Source of the DNA: Henricia sp. BOLD:AAB3569
Lineage: Eukaryota > Echinodermata > Asteroidea > Spinulosida > Echinasteridae
NCBI GenBank assembly: GCA_037783545.1
Contig: JBBELK010001393.1
Span: forward strand, 62,001 to 126,000
DNA length: 64,000 nt
Reading direction: 5' to 3'
Of the stretch, positions 35,701 to 39,760 are shown piece after piece; positions within the stretch are counted from its first letter, which is position 1; every line of letters starts with the position of its first letter. The position numbers were made by a program, and so were the translations under genes. Below the pieces are notes generated by a model, which was not told where the DNA came from, did no database searches, and worked only from the letters and a program-made list of their open reading frames with translations.

Positions 35701-37426
35701 ACCGTACTGTTTCCGAGGTACATCTGTTTAATGTCCTTGTTGTTTTTGTTTCATATACTGGCGGGAAATAAATTTGAATAAATGTTAGTGTCCCATTTAA
35801 TTAAACGGTTTATTTGCGTTCATACTCATTTCATTGGGGTACTAAAAAATAAACTCCTACGCAATCAATGAAACTACCCCTTAATGCTTAATGGTATCTT
35901 CTGAAAGCAAGATGGTCGCCAAGCCCGCTGGTTTACACTAGTTTTGTGTACTCGTCTATGGAAAGCCGAGTACCGGTTGTTGACTGGTTTCAGTACTTTT
36001 GAGCACGCGTCTATGGAAAGCCGGGTACCTGTTGTTGGCCAACGTTGCATGCCGGAGATGTTTTCGCGCCGTGGCTGCATGATATGCATTCGTGATCGAT
36101 CGTATGCGTACGTACGCCCGTCGTCCGGACAGCTCCGGTTGAATTTTTTGAACGGGAAGCACCATCTCCAGCGGCGCCTTTGCCGGGCGTTCGCTTTCGA
36201 TATTCATTTTTGCCGTGTACATTTATATTTTTTATACATATGTCAGTCATATATGTCCGTCAAGATGGTCGTTTTCCAAAGATGGTGCGTCAAAATTTGG
36301 TAGTTTGAAGCGTCATTTGACAAGAATGGTTCGTCACAAAAAGTGACCGAGGTTGCGTCATGTTACCCAAAAAGATGATGCTCCTGTGGACATTGACGCA
36401 TTGGTGCATAACGTCCCAATGTAAAACGTCAGAAAAACACTTAGCCTTCTAAATCGAGTACCAAGTATTAAAGTCTCCATGAAAAAAAAACACCATATTG
36501 TAGGCGTCCAAGTTACTCGGACTACCTCAACCTGTAATAATGTACACAAAGAATAAAAAAGAACATCCTCGAGAATCATATATTAAACTTATTTTATTAG
36601 GATCATGTTGCCTCACCTGACACGCATTGTACAGCAGCTGATGCTCAAATTTCTTGATGCCTAAGATGTTCTGGAACATCTCATACAACTGTTCCTTGCT
36701 CAGAATGAGCTCGGATGCAGCAGCTGTTGACAACCTCTGCGGCTGTTTCCGAGGGTCCTCCTCCCCTCGATAGATGGCATCAAACTTAGCCATCCACGAG
36801 CTGAGGACAGTTTCCTTGCTCAAACCATCAATTTCAGGCAAGCTTCGAACTCGCTTTTCAACGTTGTTTTTGAACACCTCCCGGAAATCGTGGGAAGAGC
36901 AACCTCCACTCATGACCATCTTCAAGACTCGGTCACTCTTGAGGAATACCTGGAAATAGTTTTGGACGGCGTTACAGAACGCCTCGTCGGCCACAATCTG
37001 CGTTTCTCCGTTGATGAAGGCTTGGAATCGTTCCTTAATCGTGGTCAATTGTTGTTTGGTGACTTTAGTCTGCCGCCTGGCCATGTCAGTTGGCTGCTTG
37101 GCATTGAACGGATACGCAATACACCGCATCACGAACACGTACAGTTGCAGGCGTTTCTTGTGTTCTTCCTCCTCCCGTTGCAACCTCTCCGTTTCCTCCC
37201 GTTCTTTCTCACTGATCAGGGATGGACTTGGACTAGCTGGCCGTACCACCGATGCCCTATGCCCGCCAGCCCCCGGCACGGGCACGGTGCCCGTTTGGAG
37301 GCTGTCGGTACTCGAAGCGCTGGTCCGTAAGGTTCCGGTCTGGCTGGGCACGGACAGCCCATCTGGTTCGTCCTGATCGTACGCGTCATTTTCCGATTCT
37401 TCCTCGCTCGAAGACGGGTCTAACAT
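1..37426 (-). CDS. CADPS: Calcium-dependent secretion activator (CAPS), 5' eight exons, partial
   Basis: Joined from eight exons (listed separately) on the minus strand; the rest lies beyond the left edge. The family primes dense-core vesicles for Ca2+-triggered exocytosis, acting at the plasma membrane with SNAREs and PIP2. The product starts [11 protein letters not shown], like vertebrate CAPS1. It has an acidic/Ser-rich head, then conserved blocks such as [39 protein letters not shown] and [20 protein letters not shown] (about residues 95-270). Next come the [14 protein letters not shown] and NLLMANLES blocks, a C2 domain (exons 4-7, about residues 380-490) and the start of the PH domain (exon 8). 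All introns are GT-AG, and the phases (0,0,2,0,2,0,2) join without a stop. About 514 codons are present of a family size near 1,300. Invertebrates usually have one copy, so CADPS versus CADPS2 is not distinguished. Orthology rests on remembered family sequence, not on a search. Confidence 0.95.
664..1035. repeat. Degenerate ~175-bp tandem repeat marked by TGTCCTCTCCAGGACA
   Basis: The near-palindromic word TGTCCTCTCCAGGACA occurs at about 664 and 847 and, lacking one G (TGTCCTCTCCAGACA), at 1019. The spacings are about 183 and 172 bp. Surrounding sequence is AT-rich and only loosely similar between copies, so the unit is old or the word alone is conserved. Confidence 0.45.
1877..2283. mobile_element. 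MITE with TATGTGACCG ends
   Basis: Imperfect terminal inverted repeats: left TATGTGACCGACTCTGGCAA, right end complementary to TATGTGACCGGCTCCAGCAA, about 30 bp in all. The 407-bp element is non-coding. It shares end style (TATGTGASC) and internal phrases (ggtcataact, gaccaagtt) with the 3169-3763 element, so the two may be related. Confidence 0.7.
2433..2539 (+). mobile_element. SINE 3' fragment with (AAAT)n tail
   Basis: GCAAGGCACTCAACCACACT at 2433 matches, in the opposite orientation, the SINE at 25507-25868. A perfect (AAAT)n tract of about 42 bp (2498-2539) forms the tail. The GCAAGGCACTYAACC core resembles a central block shared by several animal SINE families (from memory). The tRNA head is missing. 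Confidence 0.55.
2620..2756 (-). CDS. CADPS: CADPS exon 7 (C2 domain end, linker to PH)
   Basis: 137 bp. The acceptor is tttttttgcag|ATC and the donor TGTGG|gtaagc, phase 2. It encodes [20 protein letters not shown] then [20 protein letters not shown] and NMKHC. The [14 protein letters not shown] block is a CAPS hallmark just before the PH domain. Confidence 0.94.
2757..3939 (-). other. CADPS intron 6
   Basis: Holds a 595-bp MITE (3169-3763). Just before exon 6 (about 3870-3926) there is a fragment ending GTGTCCCAACTTCATGGAAT that matches the right end of the element at 25202-26218. The rest is AT-rich without recognisable content. Confidence 0.85.
3169..3763. mobile_element. MITE with TATGTGAGCC ends
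   Basis: Terminal inverted repeats: TATGTGAGCCACTCCACCAA at the left, and a right end complementary to TATGTGAGCCGCTTCACCGA, continuing to AAAGTAGGC. 595 bp, non-coding. Confidence 0.72.
3940..4051 (-). CDS. CADPS: CADPS exon 6 (C2 domain, middle)
   Basis: 112 bp. The acceptor is ccttttag|GTGG and the donor GGCAAG|gtgctg. It encodes [20 protein letters not shown] then [17 protein letters not shown], aligned to the [20 protein letters not shown] stretch of vertebrate CAPS. Confidence 0.93.
4266..4380. mobile_element. Partial MITE end with G18 run
   Basis: TGGGTGATTCTATAAATTAG at 4266 matches the terminal phrase of the TATGGGT-type MITEs (7227, 14288). A run of 18 G (4338-4355) follows CACGTAA and precedes GACACCAAA, where related copies carry only a short G run. 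No right terminus was found. Confidence 0.45.
5450..5611. mobile_element. Short foldback element
   Basis: The arms share GGTCGAGTTGGTA (left) and its complement TACCAACTCGAC (right), extended by imperfect GGACT...GAAACTTG / GGACT...GAAGTGGT pairing. The arm wording resembles the CTCGGTCCC and TTCGCCC foldbacks elsewhere in this window. Confidence 0.5.
5885..5994. repeat. 110-bp hairpin
   Basis: Arms of about 26 bp: TTGCCTAGGCAATTGGATCT pairs with its near-complement ending at 5994 (one mismatch), flanking a 58-bp loop. Probably a tiny MITE. Confidence 0.6.
6467..6588 (-). CDS. CADPS: CADPS exon 5 (C2 domain, first part)
   Basis: 122 bp. The acceptor is catctcag|GTG and the donor CCTGC|gtagga, phase 2. 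It encodes [20 protein letters not shown] then [20 protein letters not shown], the first half of the C2 domain. The split codon GC|G joins exon 6 to give KPAWDTQGDF. Confidence 0.93.
6841..7246. repeat. 203-bp tandem duplication
   Basis: Two almost identical copies (6841-7043 and 7044-7246), each containing TAGGCCTGTGCATCTTAGGA and ending near the CATATGGGTCTTTCTATAAA phrase. The near identity suggests a recent duplication. Each copy carries the start of the neighbouring MITE terminus. Confidence 0.85.
7227..7474. mobile_element. TATGGGT-family MITE, copy 1
   Basis: 248 bp with inverted ends TATGGGTCTTTCTATAAATT / complementary right end, then GGGGTCCA and GTGTCCCCCGTTAC. Non-coding. The TA at the ends is probably the duplicated target. 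A second close copy is at 14288-14536 and a longer relative at 8649-9116. Confidence 0.8.
7645..8068. mobile_element. Palindromic foldback element, copy 1
   Basis: Long imperfect arms: GTTTTCAATACTGGAGAGAC on the left is complementary to GTCTCTCCAGTATTGAAAAC on the right. The arms run inward through TCTTAAGACAGATCT and ACACAGGG to a centre near 7870. A matching element is at 14540-14930; half copies are at about 13380-13510 and 35045-35150. Confidence 0.75.
8222..8315 (-). CDS. CADPS: CADPS exon 4
   Basis: 94 bp. The acceptor is ttcattacag|GG and the donor CTCGAG|gtatac. With the two bases carried from exon 3 it reads [18 protein letters not shown] then [14 protein letters not shown]. The [10 protein letters not shown] block immediately before the C2 domain identifies it. 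The first half is a variable linker. Confidence 0.9.
8354..8577. mobile_element. Foldback with iterated TCGTTCCCACGACTTATC words
   Basis: Outer inverted ends CAGAGCCCGGGAAG / CTTCCGGGCTCCG flank GTGAAAAATATT / AATATTTTTCAC. Inside, each arm consists of tandem 16-18-bp words of the type TTCCCACGACTTATCTC, inverted in the right arm. 224 bp, non-coding. Confidence 0.75.
8649..9116. mobile_element. TATGGGT-family MITE, longer relative
   Basis: 468 bp. Left TATGGGTATTTCCCAAAATT, right end complementary to TATGGGTAATTCCCAGAATT, followed by AGGGGTCCAAAA. Same terminal grammar as the 7227 copy, with a different interior. A fragment of the right half recurs at about 34850-35040. Confidence 0.75.
9284..9421. 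repeat. Hairpin with GAGGCGAAGCC apex
   Basis: Arms of about 40 bp built around GTGCAATGGGAGGAATA and its complement. The loop contains CGAGGCGAAGCCG. Similar apex wording occurs in the hairpins at 20075 and 27826. Confidence 0.65.
9526..9695. repeat. Dispersed repeat copy (ACCCAGCACGATGTG type)
   Basis: Shares ACCCAGCACGATGTGgCAAA, CTCAACACRCTCTT, CTGAAAGGARTTC and AAATTCCTTG phrases in the same order with 42212-42518. Here it lacks the small MITE found at 42256-42404, so it serves as an empty-site control. Confidence 0.65.
10327..10481 (-). CDS. CADPS: CADPS exon 3
   Basis: 155 bp (51 codons + 2). The acceptor is tttacgtag|ACG and the donor AAGAG|gtgctg. It encodes [20 protein letters not shown] followed by the [18 protein letters not shown] block and SLQKLK. 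The opening TKKGPRFIV differs from the ERKFPKFVS of vertebrates; the rest aligns closely. A short insertion (NTDSKYS) sits where vertebrates have a shorter linker. Confidence 0.92.
10482..11740 (-). other. CADPS intron 2
   Basis: Holds a Harbinger-type MITE (10881-11055). The rest includes phrases such as GGCCAGTTTACACC (about 11161) that look like another MITE end, but I found no partner. Confidence 0.8.
10881..11055. mobile_element. PIF/Harbinger-type MITE with TAA target duplication
   Basis: 175 bp. AGCCGGCCGTACACCTTGCG at the left is complementary to the right end (one mismatch). TAA stands immediately outside both ends (10878-10880 and 11056-11058), the 3-bp TWA duplication expected for PIF/Harbinger. 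Non-coding. Confidence 0.82.
11741..11821 (-). CDS. CADPS: CADPS exon 2
   Basis: 81 bp, phase 0 at both ends. The acceptor is ...tttacag|TTGGAC and the donor AGG|gtatgt. It encodes [20 protein letters not shown] then QAEDIAR, continuing NACQ of exon 1 exactly as in the family. Confidence 0.93.
11935..12784. mobile_element. 850-bp palindromic Tc1/mariner-like element with captured HTH
   Basis: Inverted arms of about 380 bp run from CAGGGTGTTTAAAAAAA to the complementary right end, with TA on both sides (11933-11934, 12785-12786). The loop is near 12325-12395. Each arm encodes the same peptide start [15 protein letters not shown]. On the plus strand it continues to [20 protein letters not shown]. 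This matches the helix-turn-helix (DUF4817 type, from memory) at the N terminus of IS630/Tc1/mariner-group transposases. The catalytic domain is absent. Confidence 0.8.
12268..12405 (+). pseudogene. Transposase N-terminal helix-turn-helix fragment
   Basis: Begins [20 protein letters not shown] and continues [20 protein letters not shown], about 45 codons. The arrangement (EQRVFVV..., then FPDRAIP) is typical of DUF4817 HTH modules. The frame then runs into the reverse copy of its own coding sequence, so no DDE domain follows. Confidence 0.65.
13319..13376. repeat. 58-bp hairpin
   Basis: ACGCTCGTAACCAGGACGG pairs with CCGTCCCGGTTACGAGCGT across a 20-bp loop. It lies directly left of a half copy of the 7645-type foldback (about 13380-13510). 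The phrase GTCCCGGTTA.GAGCGTA also precedes the partial copy at 35045. Confidence 0.6.
14288..14536. mobile_element. TATGGGT-family MITE, copy 2
   Basis: Close to the 7227-7474 copy over its whole length (same GTCCCCCGTTACATTTTACA and TTTGTACGAAAAATAACACA phrases). The right terminus is degraded (AGGATCATA instead of CACCCATA). Confidence 0.78.
14540..14930. mobile_element. Palindromic foldback element, copy 2
   Basis: Same element as 7645-8068 in reverse orientation, again immediately to the right of a TATGGGT-family MITE. Arms carry CTTAAGATAGATCTAAG and CACAGGGCTTTCAG. Confidence 0.75.
15666..15997. mobile_element. MITE with GGCCTGTCCGCATTGG ends, copy 1
   Basis: 332 bp. GGCCTGTCCGCATTGGAC at the left; the right end is complementary to AGCCGTGTCCGCATTGGAC. 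TTAA flanks both sides (15662-15665 and 15998-16001), so the target is TTAA or TAA. A second, degraded copy lies at 30489-30812. Confidence 0.78.
16171..16587. mobile_element. Harbinger-type MITE with TTA target duplication
   Basis: 417 bp. AGCCTGGCGCAAACGGGAGG at the left matches the complement of the right end (AGCCCGGCGCAAACGGGAGG), and the repeat continues through AAAAACACGAAAC. TTA stands at 16168-16170 and 16588-16590. ORFs inside are palindrome shadows. Confidence 0.82.
17645..17786. repeat. G-rich tract with a 65-base G run
   Basis: About 142 bp of G with scattered A; the longest pure run is 17669-17733. Six-frame translations here give poly-Gly or poly-Pro and are not genes. Such a tract could form stacked G-quadruplexes, and its exact length may be an assembly estimate. 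Confidence 0.95.
18424..18953 (+). mobile_element. TTAAAGGC-ended dispersed element, copy 1
   Basis: About 530 bp. Ends are TTAAAGGCCATACAGATGAT and the complement of TTAAAGGCGCACTGTATCAT. A reverse-oriented copy is at about 24489-24990 (shared GGGGTCATTGCAAATGATAC, CGCAGTACACAGC and GTTTCAAATATTCGTTCTCA). The 169-codon ORF overlapping it (18174-18683) is not recognisable protein. Confidence 0.65.
18960..19500. repeat. Degenerate ~185-bp tandem repeat, three units
   Basis: Phrases AAAAAATACTCTGCAA, GGGGAAAAA, TTTGATATT and GTGACATTTTCC recur in order. GACATTTTCC lies near 19073, 19263 and 19445, spaced about 190 and 182 bp. Units have diverged considerably. Confidence 0.6.
20075..20195. repeat. 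121-bp near-perfect hairpin
   Basis: Arms of about 55 bp (CATGGTTAAGATTATAGGCC and its complement at the right end, extending through GATCTCGAAGCCATGACTA). The apex is CCTCGGCTTCCGCCTCGG. Likely a compact MITE. Confidence 0.75.
20717..21174 (-). mobile_element. TTCGCCC foldback element, copy 1
   Basis: Ends CTTAAAGGCAGAACACATGA and the complement of CTTAAAGCTAGAACACATCA. The core carries inverted tandem words such as CACTTCGCCCCAAAACC / GGTTTTGGGGCGAAGTG next to TTTCGTCTCATGAGACGAAA. It is in reverse orientation relative to the copy at 38121-38651. Confidence 0.75.
21566..22476. mobile_element. hAT-like foldback with TAGGGCCAATGATTTTCCG ends
   Basis: TAGGGCCAATGATTTTCCG at the left is exactly complementary to the right end. 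CACCCG occurs immediately outside both termini. Arms near the ends contain iterated ATTCCGTTT words. The interior (911 bp overall) has no recognisable transposase. The hAT assignment is tentative and rests on end style. Confidence 0.6.
23070..23160 (+). mobile_element. tRNA-like SINE head
   Basis: TTGGCGGTCAAGTGGTTA (box A-like) and GGGTTTGAGTCCC (box B-like, 23135-23147) are spaced as in a tRNA-derived polymerase III promoter, with a TACATGTACAGGTACATG insertion between. No acceptor stem pairs well, so it is a SINE or tRNA pseudogene rather than a working tRNA. Confidence 0.45.
23367..24061 (+). mobile_element. PIF/Harbinger-derived element with transposase fragment
   Basis: 695 bp with inverted ends GGGGCCGATTTCACTAACGT / complementary right end (one mismatch), continuing through GATGATCGC. 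Inside is a piece of a HARBI1-like transposase (see 23609-23895). The target duplication is not clear. Confidence 0.75.
23609..23895 (+). pseudogene. HARBI1-like transposase fragment
   Basis: The frame reading [20 protein letters not shown] ends with a stop after ICNR; the next readable stretch is [33 protein letters not shown] is the conserved DNA-binding/linker phrase of Harbinger nucleases (family form GVSKSTV.RIVHRVT, from memory). The catalytic DDE part is deleted. Confidence 0.65.
24489..24990 (-). mobile_element. TTAAAGGC-ended dispersed element, copy 2
   Basis: Reverse-oriented relative of 18424-18953. It starts TTAAAGGCCTAGTGTATCAT and keeps the GTTCTCAGTTGATCGGGT-type and CACGCAGTAtatgatg regions. 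The outer end is ragged. Confidence 0.6.
25202..26218. mobile_element. MITE with ACGTGGGTCTTTCCAT ends, enlarged by a SINE and G tract
   Basis: Left ACGTGGGTCTTTCCATAAAA; right end complementary to ACGTGGGTCATTCCATGAAA. 1,017 bp. It contains a G/T-interrupted G tract (25411-25445) at a position resembling the G run at 4338 (both after ACGTAA), and a nested SINE (25507-25868). Confidence 0.7.
25507..25868 (-). mobile_element. tRNA-derived SINE, apparently full length
   Basis: On the minus strand the head reads GTACCGTGGCCGAGTGGTTA (box A) ... GGGTTCGAATCC (box B), about 85 nt, with a pairing 7-bp acceptor stem. A core follows with CCTTGGGCAAGGCACTCAAC, then a (AAT)n tail (complement of 25507-25530). 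The head resembles tRNA-Ser-type class II tRNAs, but its anticodon stem is broken. The same core occurs at 2433. Confidence 0.75.
26575..26726. mobile_element. Small hAT-type MITE
   Basis: 152 bp, ends TAGGCCTTGAAAT / ATTTCGAGGCCTG (inverted, imperfect). The flanks CATACATG (26567-26574) and CATGCATG (26727-26734) agree at 7 of 8 bases, as for an 8-bp hAT duplication. The flank is itself a CATG-rich microsatellite, which weakens this. Confidence 0.5.
27826..27965. repeat. 140-bp hairpin with CGCCTTCGG apex
   Basis: Arms of about 58 bp run from TAATATTGGATG to its complement, through GGGTGATATGAGAATATACC and CATGAAAATAC. The apex is ACTCGCCTTCGGCTCGTT. It lies immediately left of the pogo-like element. 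Confidence 0.75.
29018..29338 (+). pseudogene. pogo-type DDE transposase fragment
   Basis: The 106-codon frame contains [20 protein letters not shown], the signature following the first catalytic Asp of DDE_1 transposases (typical form [20 protein letters not shown]). QMDGGL just upstream occupies the place of MDQTP. The frame stops after about 106 codons, and the third acidic residue region is not recognisable. Confidence 0.75.
29461..29522. repeat. 62-bp near-perfect palindrome inside the pogo-like element
   Basis: CACGACGCCGCTATAGTTCA followed by TTCACC pairs with GGTGAATGAACTATGGCGGC then GTCGTG around a 10-bp centre. It lies within the former transposase region. Confidence 0.7.
29632..29700. 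repeat. Fragment of GGGCGAAGTGG-type repeat
   Basis: GGGCGAAATGGC, GGGCGAAGGGGC and GGGCAAAGTGAC recur, resembling the arm words of the foldbacks at 20717 and 38121. No inverted partner is present. Confidence 0.4.
30489..30812. mobile_element. MITE with GGCCTGTCCGCATTGG end, copy 2 (degraded)
   Basis: Shares GGCCTGTCCGCATTGGA, GACGATGGGTAC, GTCCAGCGGTTACTTTTCCT and TGCATGCTCT...CTCGGTAAAAT phrases with 15666-15997. It has TACATGTA insertions, and its right terminus is lost. Confidence 0.6.
31361..32062. repeat. 360-bp tandem duplication
   Basis: Two copies (31361-31720, 31721-about 32062) begin CCCGAATCACTTTCGGGTCG, itself a small palindrome. They are nearly identical over 340 bp, implying a recent duplication. 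No coding content. Confidence 0.9.
32920..33352. mobile_element. hAT-type MITE with 8-bp target duplication
   Basis: 433 bp with ends AGGGGTTGAAATTAAC / GCTAATTTCGACCCCT (inverted). Flanks ACAACTAC (32912-32919) and GCAACTAC (33353-33360) match at 7 of 8. The interior has repeated ACTGGTCC / GGACCAGT words. Non-coding. Confidence 0.75.
34000..34845. mobile_element. Foldback with iterated GGGACCGAGTTGACC words
   Basis: The left arm has three GTCAACTCGGTCCC-type words, the right arm five complementary GGGACCGAGTTGAC words. GAACTAAGGCCC / GGGGGCTTAGTTCG pairs inside. The interior (about 660 bp) has no recognised protein. It interrupts a TATGGGT-family MITE, whose right half (CCAAAAGTGTGACATGCTTT) resumes at 34853. 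Confidence 0.72.
34850..35145. repeat. MITE and foldback fragments
   Basis: 34850-35040 matches (reversed) the right half of the 8649-9116 MITE. 35045-35145 matches the half-foldback at about 13380 (AGAAAGGCATGTTGTCACAC, TATTTGTAACCC). Confidence 0.55.
35148..35508. mobile_element. MITE with GCTTCAAACGTCG ends
   Basis: CGCTTCAAACGTCGCACTTA then TGCCGTGTCGAATT at the left; the right end is complementary to GGCTTCAAATGTCGTGCTTC then TGCCGTGTCGAATT. About 360 bp, with GCACGGCA words repeated inside and just outside the right end. Confidence 0.6.
36617..37426 (-). CDS. CADPS: CADPS exon 1 (start codon, N-terminal region)
   Basis: 270 codons from the ATG at 37426-37424 to the donor (CAG|gtgagg). 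The start is chosen because the [11 protein letters not shown] beginning matches the family. Residues 1-75 are low complexity (acidic, Ser/Thr, Gly/Pro) and the least conserved. A charged helix ([20 protein letters not shown]) follows at about residues 74-93. From there to the end the sequence is nearly identical to vertebrate CAPS, ending in LLYNACQ. The open frame runs on into the intron to 36527, but the donor and the homology both stop at 36617. Confidence 0.95.
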
Positions 37427-37700
37427 GGTCCTCCCAGTAATCTACAGTACCCTCACAGTGTACTCAATATCTTGAACTCCTCCCGCGATCCAAATTTTCG
37501 CGCTGTCATGACCGATATCCTGTTAAATTTGGGGTTGTCGACAGACACATCACAGTGCACTTCGCCTAACCGCCATCTTTGACGATGAGATGTTTTCGTT
37601 GAAAAAGCGCATGCGCCCGTTTGCTCCTAATCACAGGACAGGTGGGCGTGGCATTATTATGATAAAATCCATAGAGTTACAACTCTATGATAAAATCAGA
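37427..37700 (-). promoter_or_regulatory. CADPS: Probable CADPS 5' UTR/promoter with YY1-like motif
   Basis: The 270 bp upstream of the start codon contain AAGATGGCGGTTAG on the minus strand (complement of 37566-37579), about 150 bp before the ATG. AAGATGGCGG is the core of the YY1 element found just downstream of start sites in TATA-less animal promoters. I see no convincing TATA box. The transcription start is not determined. Confidence 0.4.
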
Positions 37701-38120
37701 TCATACTGTACACTGTGTTTTAAATATTTAAATATTTTCTTTTCGCAGTATCATTTCCATAACTTTTCATTGTTTTATTTGTTAATTCAAACCGCCCGCG
37801 TATGATAATTAAAGCGACACAGTCTCGTTTGAAGCACAGAAAATGTCATGAAGGAGGGATATATATATATGGCGTTCGAGTATGCTTACACTTACAGCAA
37901 ACTGCAAATTACTCTGGGTTTACTCTTGGAAAGCCTCCAGAAGGTGCAAAACAATCTAGCTCCGAAAAGTAATGCTATTTTACCCAGTGGGAATTTCTCT
38001 ATAATAGACTTTGCTTCGTTTGGCAATTTCACTTAGACTAGCAAGGGTTGGTAATACATTTGTAACGGCCTAATTGAAAGGATTGTTTTGCATTTTGTCC
38101 CGAGCCGCCGGATCATATAA
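37701..38120. other. Intergenic, nothing recognised
   Basis: AT-rich sequence upstream of the CADPS promoter. I see no coding signal or repeat. Confidence 0.6.
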
Positions 38121-38651
38121 CTTAAAGGCAGTATACATCATTGGTAATCTCGAAAATCAGAAATGTTCACAGATTTACGCCTAACCTACACAATATAAAA
38201 ATGATGACCGTAGAAAACTTCCCCTGAAATAGTTTTGTCTGAATTATAGTGCTGTAGTCTTTGAGAAATGAGTAAAACAATTAGTTTTCGTCTCATGAGA
38301 CGAAAATTCAATTCGCCCCAAAACCATTTCGCCCAAGTGCCATTTCGCCCCATACCACTTCGCCCGAGTGCCATTTCGCCCAAAATTACTTCGTCCAAAC
38401 ACTACATCGCCCAAATACCACTTCGCCCCAAAACCACTTCGTGCACAGGCCGTGGTTCGGGGCGAAATGGTTCAGGGCGAAGTGGTTTTGGGGCGAAATG
38501 ACTGCAAACCCTTTTTTGACTGTTTTCTCAAAAGTTAGACGAAGTAGTACGGAGCTGGTTTTTGCTCAGGTTGGTTTTAATCATGCATATCTTCAATCAG
38601 TCAGAGGGATAAAACTATTTGTAACAGTTTACCAATCATGTATACTTTCTT
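38121..38651 (+). mobile_element. TTCGCCC foldback element, copy 2
   Basis: Starts CTTAAAGGCAGTATACATCA. The core from 38308 is a run of about eight (C)CACTTCGCCC-type words, then inverted GGGGCGAAGTGG words to 38500. It ends near ACCAATCATGTATACTTTC, complementary to the start. TTTCGTCTCATGAGACGAAA precedes the core, as in copy 1. Confidence 0.78.
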
Positions 38652-39735
38652 GCATCTATGATTTCTACGAATTTACAGGCGCTCAGTTTGGCGCCCTCTC
38701 TTGTCACAACTCGATGCACGATATTCAACGAAGGAAAAATGCAACAAGTTTATGAGAAACAGCTAGCTCAGCATAGGCGGTTGGGTTGGCTTGTCGGTCC
38801 GATCTTTCCCCGCCTTTGATATGGTGTCCTGTAGTCCGGGAGCCCAGCAGGATTTCATCATAATTTTGAGTGCAAAAGGTTTGAAGTGTGGGATTGGTAG
38901 AAGTAGCTGGGACATCTCCCAAACGGGCTTTCTTAAGTGTCCCGGGTGGTGCGCAATTGGGAGGGGGCAGCCCCCTAAAGTCACCCAAAAATTCGGTTTC
39001 ATCATAATTGAGAGTGCAAACCCAATTTTAGCACGGATCGTCAGGCCAACCTACACTGATTGAGAATTCGTTACTTAAGAAAGATAGATTTGGTGCGTTA
39101 GCCACTTAAGAAAGCGGTTAATTAGCGCTAATTAGACGTTTAATCATAATTCTGAGTGCAAAGACAAAACGTATGTCTATGTGCACCCTACACACGGCTG
39201 AACACAAAAATGCCACTTAAGAAAATTTATGGTGGTGCGAACCCTACTTAAGAAAGGGTCAAAGGTTAATTAGGTCAAAGGTCACCAATATTCAAAATAC
39301 GAAGAGCAAGTTTCTAGCGTGTTTTGATTAAAAGTTTATGACAAATCAATCACTGATTAACCATTTAAGAACAAGATATGTGGTGCTAAGTCTAATTAAG
39401 AAGGCCTTCAATTAGCACTAATTACACCTTTAATCATAATTACGAGTGCATCAATAAAACAAGTGCCAATGTGTTCCTATAACCATACAAAAGCAAAATC
39501 ACCCGCTTAAGAAAATGTTTGGTGGTGCGAACCCTGCTTAAGAACGCCTGGAAATCCTGAAGGTCGGGGTCACGTGTAACAGTAAGCCCCGCCCCCTGCG
39601 TCTTCCCATTCCGCCCTGCACCCCGGCGCACTGCATCCCGGGCGCCCTGCACTGCCGACCCCCACCTCCTGGACCGCATGACCCAGGCGCCATGGTCCCC
39701 GGTTCCCTCTCCCGGTCCTGATCCCCACACCAATC

Positions 39736-39760
39736 CCCTCCCCCCCCCCCCCCCCCCCCC
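39736..39760. repeat. Poly-C expansion in left arm
   Basis: A CCCCTCCCC...CC run where the mirrored right arm (48120-48146) has only short interrupted G runs, so the tract expanded in one arm. Confidence 0.8.

Larger units (their letters stand above)
11822..36616 (-). other. CADPS intron 1 (about 24.8 kb)
   Basis: The largest intron, separating the conserved first exon from the rest. I see no additional exon. Its content is mostly DNA transposon relics listed individually. Stretches with nothing recognised include about 12.8-13.3, 16.6-17.6, 17.8-18.4, 26.75-27.4, 33.4-33.99 and 35.6-36.6 kb. Confidence 0.85.

Noticed and set aside
36527-36616. Extension of CADPS exon 1 to the next stop
   Set aside because: The family alignment ends at NACQ, where a good GT donor stands; the extension is intron.
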